Positions 1 to 8,324 of a DNA stretch of 64,000 nt are shown here, in pieces (position 1 is the first letter of the stretch; the number at the start of each line of letters is the position of its first letter). The DNA lies in NCBI RefSeq assembly GCF_000403845.2, contig NZ_KE159568.1, positions 372,001-436,000 on the forward strand. The letters run 5' to 3'. The position numbers were made by a program, and so were the translations under genes. Under the pieces are notes generated by a model. It did not search any database and was not told where the DNA came from. It saw nothing but the letters and a program-made list of their open reading frames with translations. This DNA is from Eubacterium sp. 14-2. Its GTDB lineage: Bacteria > Bacillota > Clostridia > Lachnospirales > Lachnospiraceae.

Positions 1-1902
1 CACGTTGCCTCCGCCGATTACAATGACCCTGCCTTTCATCTTCTGCTCCTGGTCTTCCGCTGCATGATGAAGGAAGTTTACCGCAATGTCAATTCCCTCC
101 GCGTCATTTCCGGGAATCGGCGGAATCCTGCCGCCCTGACAGCCGATGGCAAGATAAAACGCCTGATATCCTTCCTTGCGCAGGTCATCCAGCGTCACGT
201 CTCTGCCCACTTCTACGCCGCATTTTATCTCAACGCCCAGTTCACGGATTACTTCAATTTCCGCCTCAATGATATCTTTTTCCAGTTTATAGGAAGGAAT
301 GCCGTAAGTCATCATTCCGCCCGGCTTCGCATTTTTCTCAAATACTGTGGGCTTATAGCCTCTGGTTGCCAGATAATAAGCGCAGGATAATCCGGCGGGG
401 CCTGCTCCGATAATGGCAATTTTCTGCTCCCACTGAGTCAGCCGGTTAGACGCAATAACCACCGGCGGGATGTATCTGGTTTCTTCCTTAAGATCCTGCT
501 CCGCAATGAATTTCTTAATATCGTCGATGGCCACCGGAGCGTCAATGGTTCCTCTGGTACATGCCATTTCACAGCGTCTGTTGCAGACACGGCCGCAGAT
601 TGCCGGAAACGGGTTGTCTTTTTTAATCAATGCCAGCGCTTCCTGGTATTTGCCCTCTTTTGCCTTGCGGATGTAGCCCTGTACTGCAATATGGGCCGGA
701 CAGGCTGCCTTACAGGGTGCGGTACCTGTCTTATAGCAGTTAATCCGGTTGTTGTCCCGGTAATCTTCATCGTATTTGTCTTTACCCCATACCAGCCTGT
801 CGGGCAGTTCATGTTTGGGATAGCGGACTTCTTTTCCGTTTTTCTTACAGAGTTTCTGTCCCAGCTTCACCGCACCGGCAGGACAGTATTCCACACATTT
901 TCCACAGGCCACGCATTTTTCCTTTTCCACCTTTGCGGTAAATGCGCTTCGGCTCATATTGGGCGTATTAAATAACTGGGAGGTTCTCAACGCGTTGCAG
1001 ATATTCACGTTGCAGTTGCAGATACCGAATATTTTATTTTCTCCGTCAATATTGGTAATCTGATGTACAAATCCGTTGTCTTCTGCTTTACGGAAAATTT
1101 CCATGGCCTCTTCGTATGTAATATCATGGCCCTTTCCTGTCTCCCGGCAGTAGTCTGCAAAATCTCCCACACCGATACACCAGTTCATCTCATCATCGCC
1201 GCAGCCTTCGCCCAGAATCTGGCGGCTGATTCGGCAGGAACACTGGCCCACGCCGATATGTCCTTCGTATTTTTTCAGCCAGTAGGAAATATGTTCCAGG
1301 TCAATGGTTCCATTTTCCATGGAGATGGCCTGTTCCACAGGAATCACGTGCATACCGATTCCGGCTCCTCCCGGCGGCACCATATGGGTAATCCCGTCCA
1401 GGGGGATAAAGGTCATGCGCTCAAAGAAACTGGCCAGCGCCGGATGTTCCCGGAGACGTTTATTGCCTTCCGGCCCTTCTTCCATATTAAAGAGCTCCGC
1501 GGAGCCCGGCACGAACATGGGCAGACAGTATCTGCGGTCTGTGGGCCCAGGAATGGAACCGTAGTGGTCGTAGTTATTGCCGTAGTCATATTCCAGAAGG
1601 CCGATATAGCTCATTTCATCCAGCACTTCCTGAAAATGCTCCCTGTCCTCTTTCTCCACTTTATTCATTTTCCAGAGTTCTTCAACTCTGTAATGGCGGC
1701 GTACTTTCATGGTCAGGGCAATATCTGCCATTTCTTCTGTGACGATTTCCGCCAGTCCCCAGTATTCCGGATCGGCCACTGTCAGTCCTTTCAGCTTGTG
1801 CAGTGCCACGTCGGTAATCTTTCTTCCAAGTTTCATTATTTTTTCACTGGGCGCTTTGTCGCTCATATGAGGCGGGATAACCGCTTTGCTCATTTCCGGC
1901 AT
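1..1902 (-). CDS. Fe-S/FAD pyridine-nucleotide oxidoreductase, 3' end outside window
   Basis: Reading from an ATG at 1902, which has AAGGAGAA about 5 bases upstream, the frame stays open for 634 codons to the window edge, so the C-terminus is missing. Residues 1-320 form an iron-sulfur module with CSCR and CNCNVNIC clusters. A ferredoxin-type CxxCxxCxxxCP motif follows at about 330-341. Next comes a GltD-like cysteine region (CxxxxxxxCxxxCP, about 390-403, then CGRVCNRRCE). A first dinucleotide fold has GAGPAG near 497, and a second GGGN motif sits at the very edge. This is the layout of glutamate-synthase-small-subunit-like oxidoreductases. As the last visible gene of the dehydratase operon, it could pass electrons from NAD(P)H or ferredoxin to the activator; that role is inference. 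The family call is solid, but substrate and partner are unknown. Confidence 0.85.
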   Translation of the reverse strand, partial: MPEMSKAVIPPHMSDKAPSEKIMKLGRKITDVALHKLKGLTVADPEYWGLAEIVTEEMADIALTMKVRRHYRVEELWKMNKVEKEDREHFQEVLDEMSYIGLLEYDYGNNYDHYGSIPGPTDRRYCLPMFVPGSAELFNMEEGPEGNKRLREHPALASFFERMTFIPLDGITHMVPPGGAGIGMHVIPVEQAISMENGTIDLEHISYWLKKYEGHIGVGQCSCRISRQILGEGCGDDEMNWCIGVGDFADYCRETGKGHDITYEEAMEIFRKAEDNGFVHQITNIDGENKIFGICNCNVNICNALRTSQLFNTPNMSRSAFTAKVEKEKCVACGKCVEYCPAGAVKLGQKLCKKNGKEVRYPKHELPDRLVWGKDKYDEDYRDNNRINCYKTGTAPCKAACPAHIAVQGYIRKAKEGKYQEALALIKKDNPFPAICGRVCNRRCEMACTRGTIDAPVAIDDIKKFIAEQDLKEETRYIPPVVIASNRLTQWEQKIAIIGAGPAGLSCAYYLATRGYKPTVFEKNAKPGGMMTYGIPSYKLEKDIIEAEIEVIRELGVEIKCGVEVGRDVTLDDLRKEGYQAFYLAIGCQGGRIPPIPGNDAEGIDIAVNFLHHAAEDQEQKMKGRVIVIGGGNV

Positions 1903-1942
1903 AATGTTCTCCTTTCTTTCTCATCCGATGGATTCGTTTTTC

Positions 1943-2680
1943 TCATCCGATACACGTTCCGTTCTCTGAAGGGGCTCTGTGCAGTTCCTTCAGACCTTCC
2001 ACTTCATCGCAAATCTGCTTCAGACTGCAGGCGTTGCAGTCCATGGAAAGATTTTTCAATACATGGTCAATGGCTCTGGTAATCTGTTCTGCTTTCCGGA
2101 TATATCCTCCCAGTTCTGGCCAGGGAAATTCCTTTCTGGTGATAAAAATCAACTTTACCGCTTCCACTTTCGGATTCCTGTGATACGCTGTCAGAAACAT
2201 ACTGCCCACCTGGGCAAAGCCCAGTCCTTTTTCCAGGGCCTGTCTGCCCACCCGTACCGCCTCCCGCTCCTGGGAAGCGGAAACCCGCATCATAAATCCT
2301 TCCGGAAACAGGCGGTATCTGGTGTATTCTGTTTTCCGTACCTCATTGTAAAGCTCATTTCCTTCTCCCAGACTTCCCTGTTTCATGCGAACCGCTGCAA
2401 TTCTGGCATAGGGCCGGTCTTTACGGATTTCTTTCAGATCTTCTCCGTACAGTAAAATTTCATCTTCCGGCACCAGTTCTTTATCCATGGTAAGAATGGT
2501 ACTCCCCAGAGCCGGCAGTGTCCCTTTGCCCAGCTCATAAGCCATATCGCTGCGGAGAATCATGGCCTCCCTGCCCGCATCCTTCCAGCTGCTGCCTTTC
2601 TCCTTATTCAGCCTCCGGACAGGATATGTCTCCAGTCCGGCCAGCAGTTCTCTCAGGATGGGATCATACAGCTTCATCAT
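1943..2680 (-). CDS. Protein with acetyl-CoA-synthase-like C-terminal Cys motif
   Basis: A 245-residue soluble protein whose ATG overlaps the stop of the small upstream gene by one base (TAATG), implying translational coupling. The body has no motif I can name with certainty. The C-terminus (about 215-235) reads DCNACSLKQICDEVEGLKE, a CxxCx5C pattern. It resembles, from memory, a segment of the acetyl-CoA synthase/CODH beta subunit; that resemblance is unverified. At 245 residues it is far shorter than ACS and lacks a recognisable A-cluster. A CooC-type metal-insertion ATPase starts the same operon, so a metal or Fe-S site here is plausible. Best described as a conserved accessory protein of the dehydratase operon with unknown function. 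Confidence 0.7.
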   Translation of the reverse strand: MMKLYDPILRELLAGLETYPVRRLNKEKGSSWKDAGREAMILRSDMAYELGKGTLPALGSTILTMDKELVPEDEILLYGEDLKEIRKDRPYARIAAVRMKQGSLGEGNELYNEVRKTEYTRYRLFPEGFMMRVSASQEREAVRVGRQALEKGLGFAQVGSMFLTAYHRNPKVEAVKLIFITRKEFPWPELGGYIRKAEQITRAIDHVLKNLSMDCNACSLKQICDEVEGLKELHRAPSENGTCIG

Positions 2681-2859
2681 TACAGTTTACGCTCCCGTTT
2701 CACCCGGTCATGCCACTTTTCCAGATAAGGCTCTGCTGCCGCAGTCAGCTTCATATCCAGATTAAAAAAATATATGGTAAAGGAAATTACAAAAAACAAA
2801 ACAGCAGACACTGCGGCCGCTTTTACTGTTTTTACCGCTGCTTTTCTGATATATGTCAT
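2680..2859 (-). CDS. Small single-pass membrane protein, 59 aa
   Basis: The ATG at 2859 overlaps the activator stop (ATGA) and its TAA overlaps the next ATG (TAATG), so this short frame is locked between two real genes; this is the main reason to believe it. The protein has a basic N-terminus (MTYIRKAAVKTVKAAA), one hydrophobic segment at about residues 15-33 (VSAVLFFVISFTIYFF) and a charged C-terminal tail ending VKRERKL. This predicts one membrane helix with the N-terminus inside. I do not recognise the family. Position suggests it anchors or assists the activator, the downstream Cys-motif protein or the oxidoreductase at the membrane, which is inference. Confidence 0.7.
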   Translation of the reverse strand: MTYIRKAAVKTVKAAAVSAVLFFVISFTIYFFNLDMKLTAAAEPYLEKWHDRVKRERKL

Positions 2860-3662
2860 ATTCTGTCCCCCTTATGCATTCCCTTCTGCCTTGCAAATTC
2901 CGCCGCCCCAAGGGCTCCGATTAACTGAGGGTCAACGGGCAGTTCAATGACTTTCAGTTTCAGCACTTTTTCAATGGCGGCTTTCAGCCCGTCGTTTTTG
3001 GCGCAGCCTCCTGTCAGGGTAATTCTGTCCACCGCTCCTGCCTTTTTGGCCATAACAAAGCACCGTTTGGCCACGGACAGTTCAATGCCGGCCGCAATCT
3101 CGTCCATGGGTTTTCCTTCTCCCACCAGGGAAATTACTTCGCTCTCTGCAAACACTGTACACTGGGAGGTGATGGGAATAACGTTTTCTGCTTTCAGGGA
3201 CAGCCTGGAAAACGCCGGCAAATCCATTTCAAAGGCCTTTGCCATGGCTTCAAAAAAACGCCCGGTTCCTGCCGCACATTTGTCATTCATGGCAAAATTC
3301 TGCACGGTTCCGTCGGTATCCACCCCAATCCCCTTTACATCCTGTCCTCCAATGTCAATGATGGATCTTACCGTAGGGTCCGCCACATGAACGCCCATGG
3401 CATGACAGCTTATCTCGGAAATATTTTCATCGGCAAAGGGGACTTTATTTCTTCCATATCCGGTTCCCACCAGGTAAGCCAGGTCTTCGGCGCTCTTAAG
3501 TCCTTCTACCTGCGCAATGGCTTCATCCAATGCCGCCTGCGCACTCAGCACAGAATTGATGCGGCTTTTCAGGGTGACGTCTGCCGCTATTTTTCCGGTC
3601 TCATCTATAATCACACATTTGGTATAGGTGCTGCCTGAATCGCAGCCTCCAAAATATTTCAT
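2856..3662 (-). CDS. 2-hydroxyacyl-CoA dehydratase activator (BcrA/HgdC-type ATPase)
   Basis: A 268-residue ASKHA-fold ATPase, the normal length for HgdC/FldI-type activators. The N-terminus shows the phosphate-binding motif GCDSGSTYTKC. Other landmarks are IDIGGQDVK (about 103-110) and two cysteines, Cys129 in NDKCAAGTGRFFE and Cys168 in SQCTVFAESE, which in the family bind one [4Fe-4S] cluster across a homodimer. A final GGCAKN/GALGAAEFA region completes the nucleotide site. In this family ATP hydrolysis drives a single low-potential electron into the partner dehydratase or reductase, whose two subunits are encoded directly upstream. Its stop overlaps the start of the small membrane protein gene. 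Family and role are confident; the acyl-CoA substrate is not identifiable. Confidence 0.93.
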   Translation of the reverse strand: MKYFGGCDSGSTYTKCVIIDETGKIAADVTLKSRINSVLSAQAALDEAIAQVEGLKSAEDLAYLVGTGYGRNKVPFADENISEISCHAMGVHVADPTVRSIIDIGGQDVKGIGVDTDGTVQNFAMNDKCAAGTGRFFEAMAKAFEMDLPAFSRLSLKAENVIPITSQCTVFAESEVISLVGEGKPMDEIAAGIELSVAKRCFVMAKKAGAVDRITLTGGCAKNDGLKAAIEKVLKLKVIELPVDPQLIGALGAAEFARQKGMHKGDRI

Positions 3663-3755
3663 ATTCCTGTCCTTTCTGTCTCATGACTGTTTCCCGGCCT
3701 GTGTTCCGGCCATGTCTGCAGGAAAAACTTTCACTGCAAAGCGGCTCCCTTCCTT

Positions 3756-5309
3756 TTACCAGGAAGAAGCATCGTCAATTTCTTCCAGGCTGGGATCCAG
3801 AGGCTCTTCCCTCAGCACGCTTCTCATATAGCGGTTTACGTCCTGTCTGAGGCTCGCCCTCGGCACCACACGGGGGTCCATCAAATCATGGACTGCCCAA
3901 ATCAGCCGGATTCCGTGCTCTCTGGCCTGTTCTTCAAACAGTCCGTGCATTCCGTCCAGAGCTTTGCAGCTCATATGTTCCCAGAGAATCACCATATCTG
4001 CATGAAACTGCTCACAAAATCTCCACAGATCATCCAAAAGCACTTTATATCCTCCATGGGTACGGTTGCGCATAATCATATTTTCGTAGAGATGGGCCAT
4101 ATCGTAAATGGCCTGTTCCGGGTCGTCTTCGGAAATCATTTTCGTGGACACCAGGCTCAGCATATCCACCAGCGGCAGAATTCCCCAGCAGTTCTGCAGC
4201 CAGGGCAGAAAATCCGTGTAATACTGGGCCTGCACGCCCCAGATTATGGCCCGGTGACGGTATTGGGGCACAATCATTTCTTTCTTATTATATGAGTCCA
4301 TGGCCAGTCTGGTAATTTTCTTATCCGCCTCCAGAAAGGCCGGTACTTTTCCGCCGATGGCCATATAAACTGTCTCGGTGTACAGCGCCAGATTGGCCCC
4401 GATAACCTGGGGATATTCCGTGGTGCTCAGATCCAGCCATTCCATCCGTTCCCTGGTTTCTGCGTTAAACCGTTTCGCACATTCAAAATAAGCGTCCCAG
4501 TCCCAGGTTTCTCCGGTACAGTCCTCAATAAATTTAATGGCATTGCGGATTTCCTGGGCCGCATATTCCTGCACTCCTTCTTCCGTATGGCGGATGGGAG
4601 CCGCCAGCTGGAAGCATGGTATGCCATGTTCTCCTTCCAGACGTCTTGCCACCACGCCATTTCCCATCAGGCTGCCATCGCATGTGGTATTGCACTGAAT
4701 GGCACAGGCGCCGAATATGGGATAGTCGTCGTCAATGGACACCCCCACTTCTGCCTCCGGCATGGGGCATACATCTCCTGACAGTCCGTATTCCTGGGCC
4801 ACATCTATGTAATGGCACACTGCGTCCTGCCGCAGCAGCACGCTCACATACACCGCGGGAATCTCCCGGCCCACACCAATGAGGTTGGGAAAACCGCACA
4901 GAAGATGGGACATTTCATTTTCATCCAGAATCACAAGTTTCCTGGAAAATTCCTGATCATTTCCGGTATTTTTATCGGCACGAAACATGTTTGCCATCAG
5001 TTTTGCAATGTCTTCCACCACCAGATCGTATTCCGTATGGGCAATCCGAAGCTGATTTCCCCGGAGTCCGGCGGTATGCCGGTCCACCATCATGGGAACT
5101 GCCAGATAATTCAGCATCCAGCGGTAACGGAAAAATGCCTTTACATTATTTTTATTCAGCATAAATTTTCCCAGTACGCCCATGGTATGAAGCCAGCGGC
5201 TGTAATCGTAAAGAGTATCTTTTACGCCCCTCCATTCCCGGCGTTTTCGGACCTTTTTTCCAGGCTGGTACAAATCTCCCAGCCGTTCGCTTCCGATTTT
5301 CCTGCCCAT
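3756..5309 (-). CDS. 2-hydroxyacyl-CoA dehydratase family large subunit
   Basis: A 517-residue protein of the HgdA/BcrB-type family, partner of the 399-residue subunit encoded immediately upstream; stop and start share base 5309. The N-terminus is basic. Cysteines that could bind the [4Fe-4S] cluster appear in the GACAIQCNTTCDG region and in HLLCGFP, and the C-terminal half has family-like VILWEHMSCKALDGMHGLFE and IRLIWAVHDLMDPR segments. The heterodimer takes an electron from the ATP-driven activator and performs a radical dehydration or ring reduction on a CoA thioester. The subunit is longer than classical HgdA (about 480), mainly through the N-terminal extension. Which reaction is catalysed cannot be told from sequence alone. 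Confidence 0.87.
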   Translation of the reverse strand: MGRKIGSERLGDLYQPGKKVRKRREWRGVKDTLYDYSRWLHTMGVLGKFMLNKNNVKAFFRYRWMLNYLAVPMMVDRHTAGLRGNQLRIAHTEYDLVVEDIAKLMANMFRADKNTGNDQEFSRKLVILDENEMSHLLCGFPNLIGVGREIPAVYVSVLLRQDAVCHYIDVAQEYGLSGDVCPMPEAEVGVSIDDDYPIFGACAIQCNTTCDGSLMGNGVVARRLEGEHGIPCFQLAAPIRHTEEGVQEYAAQEIRNAIKFIEDCTGETWDWDAYFECAKRFNAETRERMEWLDLSTTEYPQVIGANLALYTETVYMAIGGKVPAFLEADKKITRLAMDSYNKKEMIVPQYRHRAIIWGVQAQYYTDFLPWLQNCWGILPLVDMLSLVSTKMISEDDPEQAIYDMAHLYENMIMRNRTHGGYKVLLDDLWRFCEQFHADMVILWEHMSCKALDGMHGLFEEQAREHGIRLIWAVHDLMDPRVVPRASLRQDVNRYMRSVLREEPLDPSLEEIDDASSW

Positions 5310-6508
5310 TACCTCTCACCTCCCCTGTTCTTCCGGAGTTTTTTGATTTCAATGCTCTCCACAAAGGCCTGTACCCGTGTGCGAAGCTGGCCGGAACTGC
5401 CCACCGCATAGGGCCGGTCCACAGAAAGTACCGGATACCCGTATTCTTCCCGCAGTACATGGGTTCCCACCATACGCTCGTAAGCCCAGTAATCACAGAA
5501 TTTCATCTGCTCGTAAATAATCCCGTCCGCATGGTATTCTCTGGCCAGTTTATCCACATAAGCCCGGCGTTCTTCTATTTTCTCCCGGTTCATATAGCGG
5601 GCGCAGGCGCTGATATACATATAATGGCGGCACACCTGGGTTACAATATCCTCACTGTCATTTAAGGGGATCACCTCTCTGCCCGGCAATGCTCCAAAGC
5701 AGAAACGGTCTGCCACCACCAGCGCTCCCGCCTCTTCAATGAGTTTTATCATATCCACATCATCAATCTCAGAACCTGCCACCACCACTCTGGCCCGGAA
5801 CCGTTTCCTGTCATCCGGCTCTCTGTTCTTTAACTCCTCCAGAGTTTCTTCCAGTTTATCCACCAGCATGTCTTTCGGGCACACATAGGAAGCCAGTGTG
5901 AGTATATGGTATTCATATCCTGTAATCCGGGGATTTTCTTCCTTGCGGAAATCCCCGATTTCCGTGAGCAGCCGGCAGACCTTATTGTGGTTCTCCACTG
6001 CTTTTCTCAGAGCTTCTTCTGAAATATCAATGCCATATGCCTCCCGGAGGGGCTTAAGAATCTTGCTTCTGCACTCTGACACATACACTGACAGGCCGTT
6101 GTCGTCAGCTTTCATGGGAATTTCCATATAACGGTAGAAAAACTTCTCTTTGGACATGGTCTTCAGAAGTTCCATGTTCTCCACTGCACGGTTAATCATG
6201 GAACAGGCATCCGGAGCAATCAGACCGTCCAGAAACTGGTAACCGCCCTCAATGGCCCGCTCCAGCAGCGCTCTGCTGTATTCGCACAGAAAGCTGGTCA
6301 TATAGTAGGTTCCCATATCCATGGAACCTGTCCGGGGCGCACGGAGCCGGACGGTAAAAACCCCCGGCAGTTCCAGCAGCACTTCCGGCACCAGGCTGCA
6401 CACAGTTCCGATACAGACTCTTCCCTCCTCCTGGGCTTTGCGGACCAGCCCGTTATTGGCTTCATCCAGCAACCGTTCAAATTCATATAAATATTTTAAA
6501 TCTTTCAT
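5309..6508 (-). CDS. 2-hydroxyacyl-CoA dehydratase family small subunit
   Basis: A 399-residue protein of the HgdB/BcrC-type family. The start at 6508 follows AAAAAAGGAGGGTAC, a strong ribosome site. Visible landmarks are the TGSMDMG segment near residue 60, APDACSMINRAVENM near 100, where the Cys is a likely Fe-S ligand, and MKFCDYWAYE near 345, equivalent to the family QxxFCD motif. These are the usual three-cysteine pattern that leaves one iron free for the substrate. It overlaps the larger subunit by one base, which fits a stoichiometric heterodimer. The short gap to the CooC-like gene (41 bases) puts it in the same operon. Substrate unknown. Confidence 0.9.
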   Translation of the reverse strand: MKDLKYLYEFERLLDEANNGLVRKAQEEGRVCIGTVCSLVPEVLLELPGVFTVRLRAPRTGSMDMGTYYMTSFLCEYSRALLERAIEGGYQFLDGLIAPDACSMINRAVENMELLKTMSKEKFFYRYMEIPMKADDNGLSVYVSECRSKILKPLREAYGIDISEEALRKAVENHNKVCRLLTEIGDFRKEENPRITGYEYHILTLASYVCPKDMLVDKLEETLEELKNREPDDRKRFRARVVVAGSEIDDVDMIKLIEEAGALVVADRFCFGALPGREVIPLNDSEDIVTQVCRHYMYISACARYMNREKIEERRAYVDKLAREYHADGIIYEQMKFCDYWAYERMVGTHVLREEYGYPVLSVDRPYAVGSSGQLRTRVQAFVESIEIKKLRKNRGGER

Positions 6509-6549
6509 GTACCCTCCTTTTTTCAGATTTTCGTAAAATAATTTTCCCC

Positions 6550-7311
6550 CTAAGATAAAATATGTATCTTTTCCAGGGCTTCCCGGATACCCCGGACAAT
6601 GGGCGCATCCTCAGGCAGGTAAAATACGTTCTCGCCTTTTAAATCGAATTCTGCCAGGGCTGCATCATCCGGTATTCTGGCCAGAACCGGAAGATCGCCC
6701 ACATCCATGTAAGAAGCTGTTTCCAGATTGGGCAGACGATTGAAAATCACGCCCGCATCCTCGTACATCACAAGCTCATCCGCTACCTTTTTGATGGTCT
6801 GCACCACCTGAGTCCCTTTTCTGCTGGAATCTGTAACCAGAAGCAGATGGGTTACCTTCTCCATCACCCGCCGGTTAATCTGTTCAATTCCTGCTTCTCC
6901 GTCAATCACAATATAGTCAAAGTTCCCGGAAAGGATCCCTATCACTTCTTTCAGATAACCATTGATTTTACAGTAACATCCTGCCGCTTCCGGCCTTCCT
7001 ATGGCTATAAAGGAAAATCCGTCCTGTTCCACCAGTGCGTCAAAAATCCGATACCTTGCTTCTCCCAGAAGTTCAATGGCTCCCGCGGCGTCACCTCGTT
7101 TCGCCTGGTCCACTACCTCTCTGCGGATATCATCCACCGTCACTTCCGTTTCCAGGCCCAGGGCCGTGGAAAGTCCCACTGCCGGGTCTGCATCAATGGC
7201 CAGTATCTTTTTTTCAGGAAAAGCAGATACCAGCACTTTCACCATTGCAGCCGCCAGAGAAGTTTTTCCTACGCCTCCTTTTCCGGCCACTGCCAGAATT
7301 TTTGCAGCCAT
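6550..7311 (-). CDS. CooC/AcsF-type MinD-family ATPase
   Basis: A 253-residue deviant-Walker ATPase. The P-loop is AGKGGVGKTS at about residues 9-18, followed by LAIDADPAVGL (switch I-like) and YIVIDGEAGIEQ (Walker B). A CxC pair (GCYC, near 112-115) matches the metal-binding cysteines of CooC, which helps insert nickel into CO dehydrogenase or ACS. It is the first gene of the dehydratase operon, with ribosome site AAAAGGAGGGGTGTT and its own promoter upstream. No CO dehydrogenase is visible. Here it may serve Fe-S or nickel loading for the dehydratase or for the Cys-motif protein downstream; that is inference. Family call strong, client protein unknown. Confidence 0.88.
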   Translation of the reverse strand: MAAKILAVAGKGGVGKTSLAAAMVKVLVSAFPEKKILAIDADPAVGLSTALGLETEVTVDDIRREVVDQAKRGDAAGAIELLGEARYRIFDALVEQDGFSFIAIGRPEAAGCYCKINGYLKEVIGILSGNFDYIVIDGEAGIEQINRRVMEKVTHLLLVTDSSRKGTQVVQTIKKVADELVMYEDAGVIFNRLPNLETASYMDVGDLPVLARIPDDAALAEFDLKGENVFYLPEDAPIVRGIREALEKIHILS

Positions 7312-7364
7312 AACACCCCTCCTTTTCTGAAAAATTCCTCTGCAGGGTATACTATTCTACTTTT

Positions 7365-7394
7365 ATTTTACCAGGTAAGTTCTCTTTATGTAAA
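7365..7394 (-). promoter_or_regulatory. Sigma-A-like promoter of the dehydratase operon
   Basis: On the minus strand TTTACA (7394-7389) and TAAAAT (7370-7365) are separated by 18 bases. They lie about 55 bases upstream of the CooC-like ATG. A near-palindrome overlaps the -35 box. Confidence 0.6.
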
Positions 7395-7401
7395 TTGACA
7401 T
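7388..7401. promoter_or_regulatory. ATGTAAATTGACAT near-palindrome, putative operator
   Basis: ATGT-N6-ACAT with 12 of 14 symmetric positions, lying on the -35 element of the operon promoter. The position fits a repressor or a CRP/FNR-like regulator. No regulator can be assigned. Confidence 0.35.
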
Positions 7402-7478
7402 AATCTCAAAAGTGTACAAAATACAGGATATTAATTGTGAACTTTACAATTATTCGGAATTGGAGGCTTTGATTTCTC

Positions 7479-7538
7479 AAAAAGCCATCGTGTAAGAACA
7501 GACGTGTGTAAATACCTCTTCTGTACGATGGCTTTTTT
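7479..7538. terminator. Bidirectional hairpin terminator
   Basis: The arms AAAGCCATCGT (7481-7491) and ACGATGGCTTT (7525-7535) are exact complements around a 33-base loop. A T run follows on both strands (TTTTTT on plus, TTTTT on minus). A third partial copy, GCCATCGTGC, lies at 7544-7553. Confidence 0.6.
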
Positions 7539-7600
7539 CTTTTGCCATCGTGCGGCAGATAATACGAAATGTGATTGCCTGTCGTTTCGACAAAGGGAAG

Positions 7601-7668
7601 TTTTTTATCTTATAGGAAAGACCTTGCCACGCTAAAGTGTGAAAGTATCTTTCCTATAAGACAAAAAA
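7601..7668. repeat. Palindromic repeat copy 1
   Basis: Long imperfect hairpin. The outer arms CTTATAGGAAAG and CTTTCCTATAAG enclose an inner pair around CCACGCTAAAGTGTG, and T and A runs flank it. It is nearly the reverse complement of the element at 10190-10256. It could act as a terminator on either strand or be an end of a mobile element. Confidence 0.75.
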
Positions 7669-7914
7669 TAATATGCGCTCTCGCACAAGAGGTAAGATAT
7701 TGCTTCGCAATTGTGCTAAAACGCGATACGTTCAGCATACTGCGTATACTCTGACGCACCGCAAATGGCGCAGCAAAATGTGCAAGCCCCTCATGAGTGA
7801 GGGGTTAGGGGAGTTGAAGTGGGCTTGCCCACTTTGTTCTATAAGCCATTTATTCGCTTTCCTCATTTTGTAATAAATATAATCTAACATCCCACTCTCC
7901 ATGCTCATACCGCT

Positions 7915-8100
7915 CTAAACGATTCCAATATACAATCTTACGAATGCAAAATCAAAACGGCTGACGGATTCTCCTGTCACAGGTTCCGCAAGCCGTATAC
8001 TCGTATATTCTGCTTCCATGCACGATAACATTTCCCTGTCCCGTATATCAGCAAGATTCTTCAGAATATCTGTATGAGGATATAAATATGGATCTTTCAT
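7915..8100 (-). pseudogene. Truncated Fic-family toxin remnant
   Basis: A 61-codon frame beginning MKDPYLYPHTDILKNLADIR, preceded by AAGGACAATATT. It resembles the N-terminus of gut-Firmicutes Fic proteins that pair with VbhA antitoxins, a match made from memory. It stops long before any Fic core: no HxFxxGNGR motif is present. The frame ends FDFAFVRLYIGIV, and a neighbouring frame continues as a different protein-like tail to 7850, so a frameshift or recombination junction probably lies near 7940. The antitoxin-like gene sits 10 bases upstream, as in intact modules. AMPylation activity is not expected. Confidence 0.6.
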
Positions 8101-8110
8101 AATATTGTCC

Positions 8111-8281
8111 TTATTCTTTCATCTTATATTTTTTGTCTAAAACTTTACGCATATCCTCTGTAGTCATCTCTCCACGACTTTCTTTTTCAATTAATTCTTT
8201 AAATTCCGGGGATGGTTCTAACCCGTCTACTTTAATCATACCTAATGCATAATCCCATTTTTTATCTGTACTGACCAGCAT
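8111..8281 (-). CDS. VbhA-like antitoxin
   Basis: A 56-residue protein. I place the start at the ATG at 8281 because GGGAG lies 8 bases upstream; an in-frame TTG at 8296 lacks such a site. The C-terminal half reads GLEPSPEFKELIEKESRGEM followed by TTEDMRKVLDKKYKMK. This is the helix pair with the GE(I/M)TTED signature of short VbhA-type antitoxins, which place an inhibitory helix in the active site of Fic toxins. The cognate toxin downstream is truncated, leaving an orphan antitoxin that may still be translated. The family call is by pattern memory, without a search. Confidence 0.6.
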   Translation of the reverse strand: MLVSTDKKWDYALGMIKVDGLEPSPEFKELIEKESRGEMTTEDMRKVLDKKYKMKE

Positions 8282-8324
8282 AAAATCAACTCCCAAATTT
8301 TATTTTTGTATATTCTACCATACT

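Larger units (their letters stand above)
7312..7914. other. Intergenic stretch with promoter, hairpins and mobile-element debris
   Basis: Apart from the promoter and operator near 7365-7401, the bidirectional hairpin at 7479-7538 and the palindromic repeat at 7601-7668, I see no intact gene. The 7670-7870 segment has short open frames on both strands without convincing starts. One minus-strand frame, ending at 7850, reads VYWNRLERYEHGEWDVRLY and looks like the C-terminal tail of a lost protein. This is most easily read as debris of a mobile element. Confidence 0.6.

Noticed and set aside
1063-2082. 339-codon plus-strand open frame
   Set aside because: Lies antisense to the well-supported oxidoreductase and the Cys-motif gene, and its composition is that of a reverse-complement shadow.
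7673-7873. 66-codon plus-strand frame ending LKWACPLCS...
   Set aside because: No ribosome site and low-information composition; treated as mobile-element debris.
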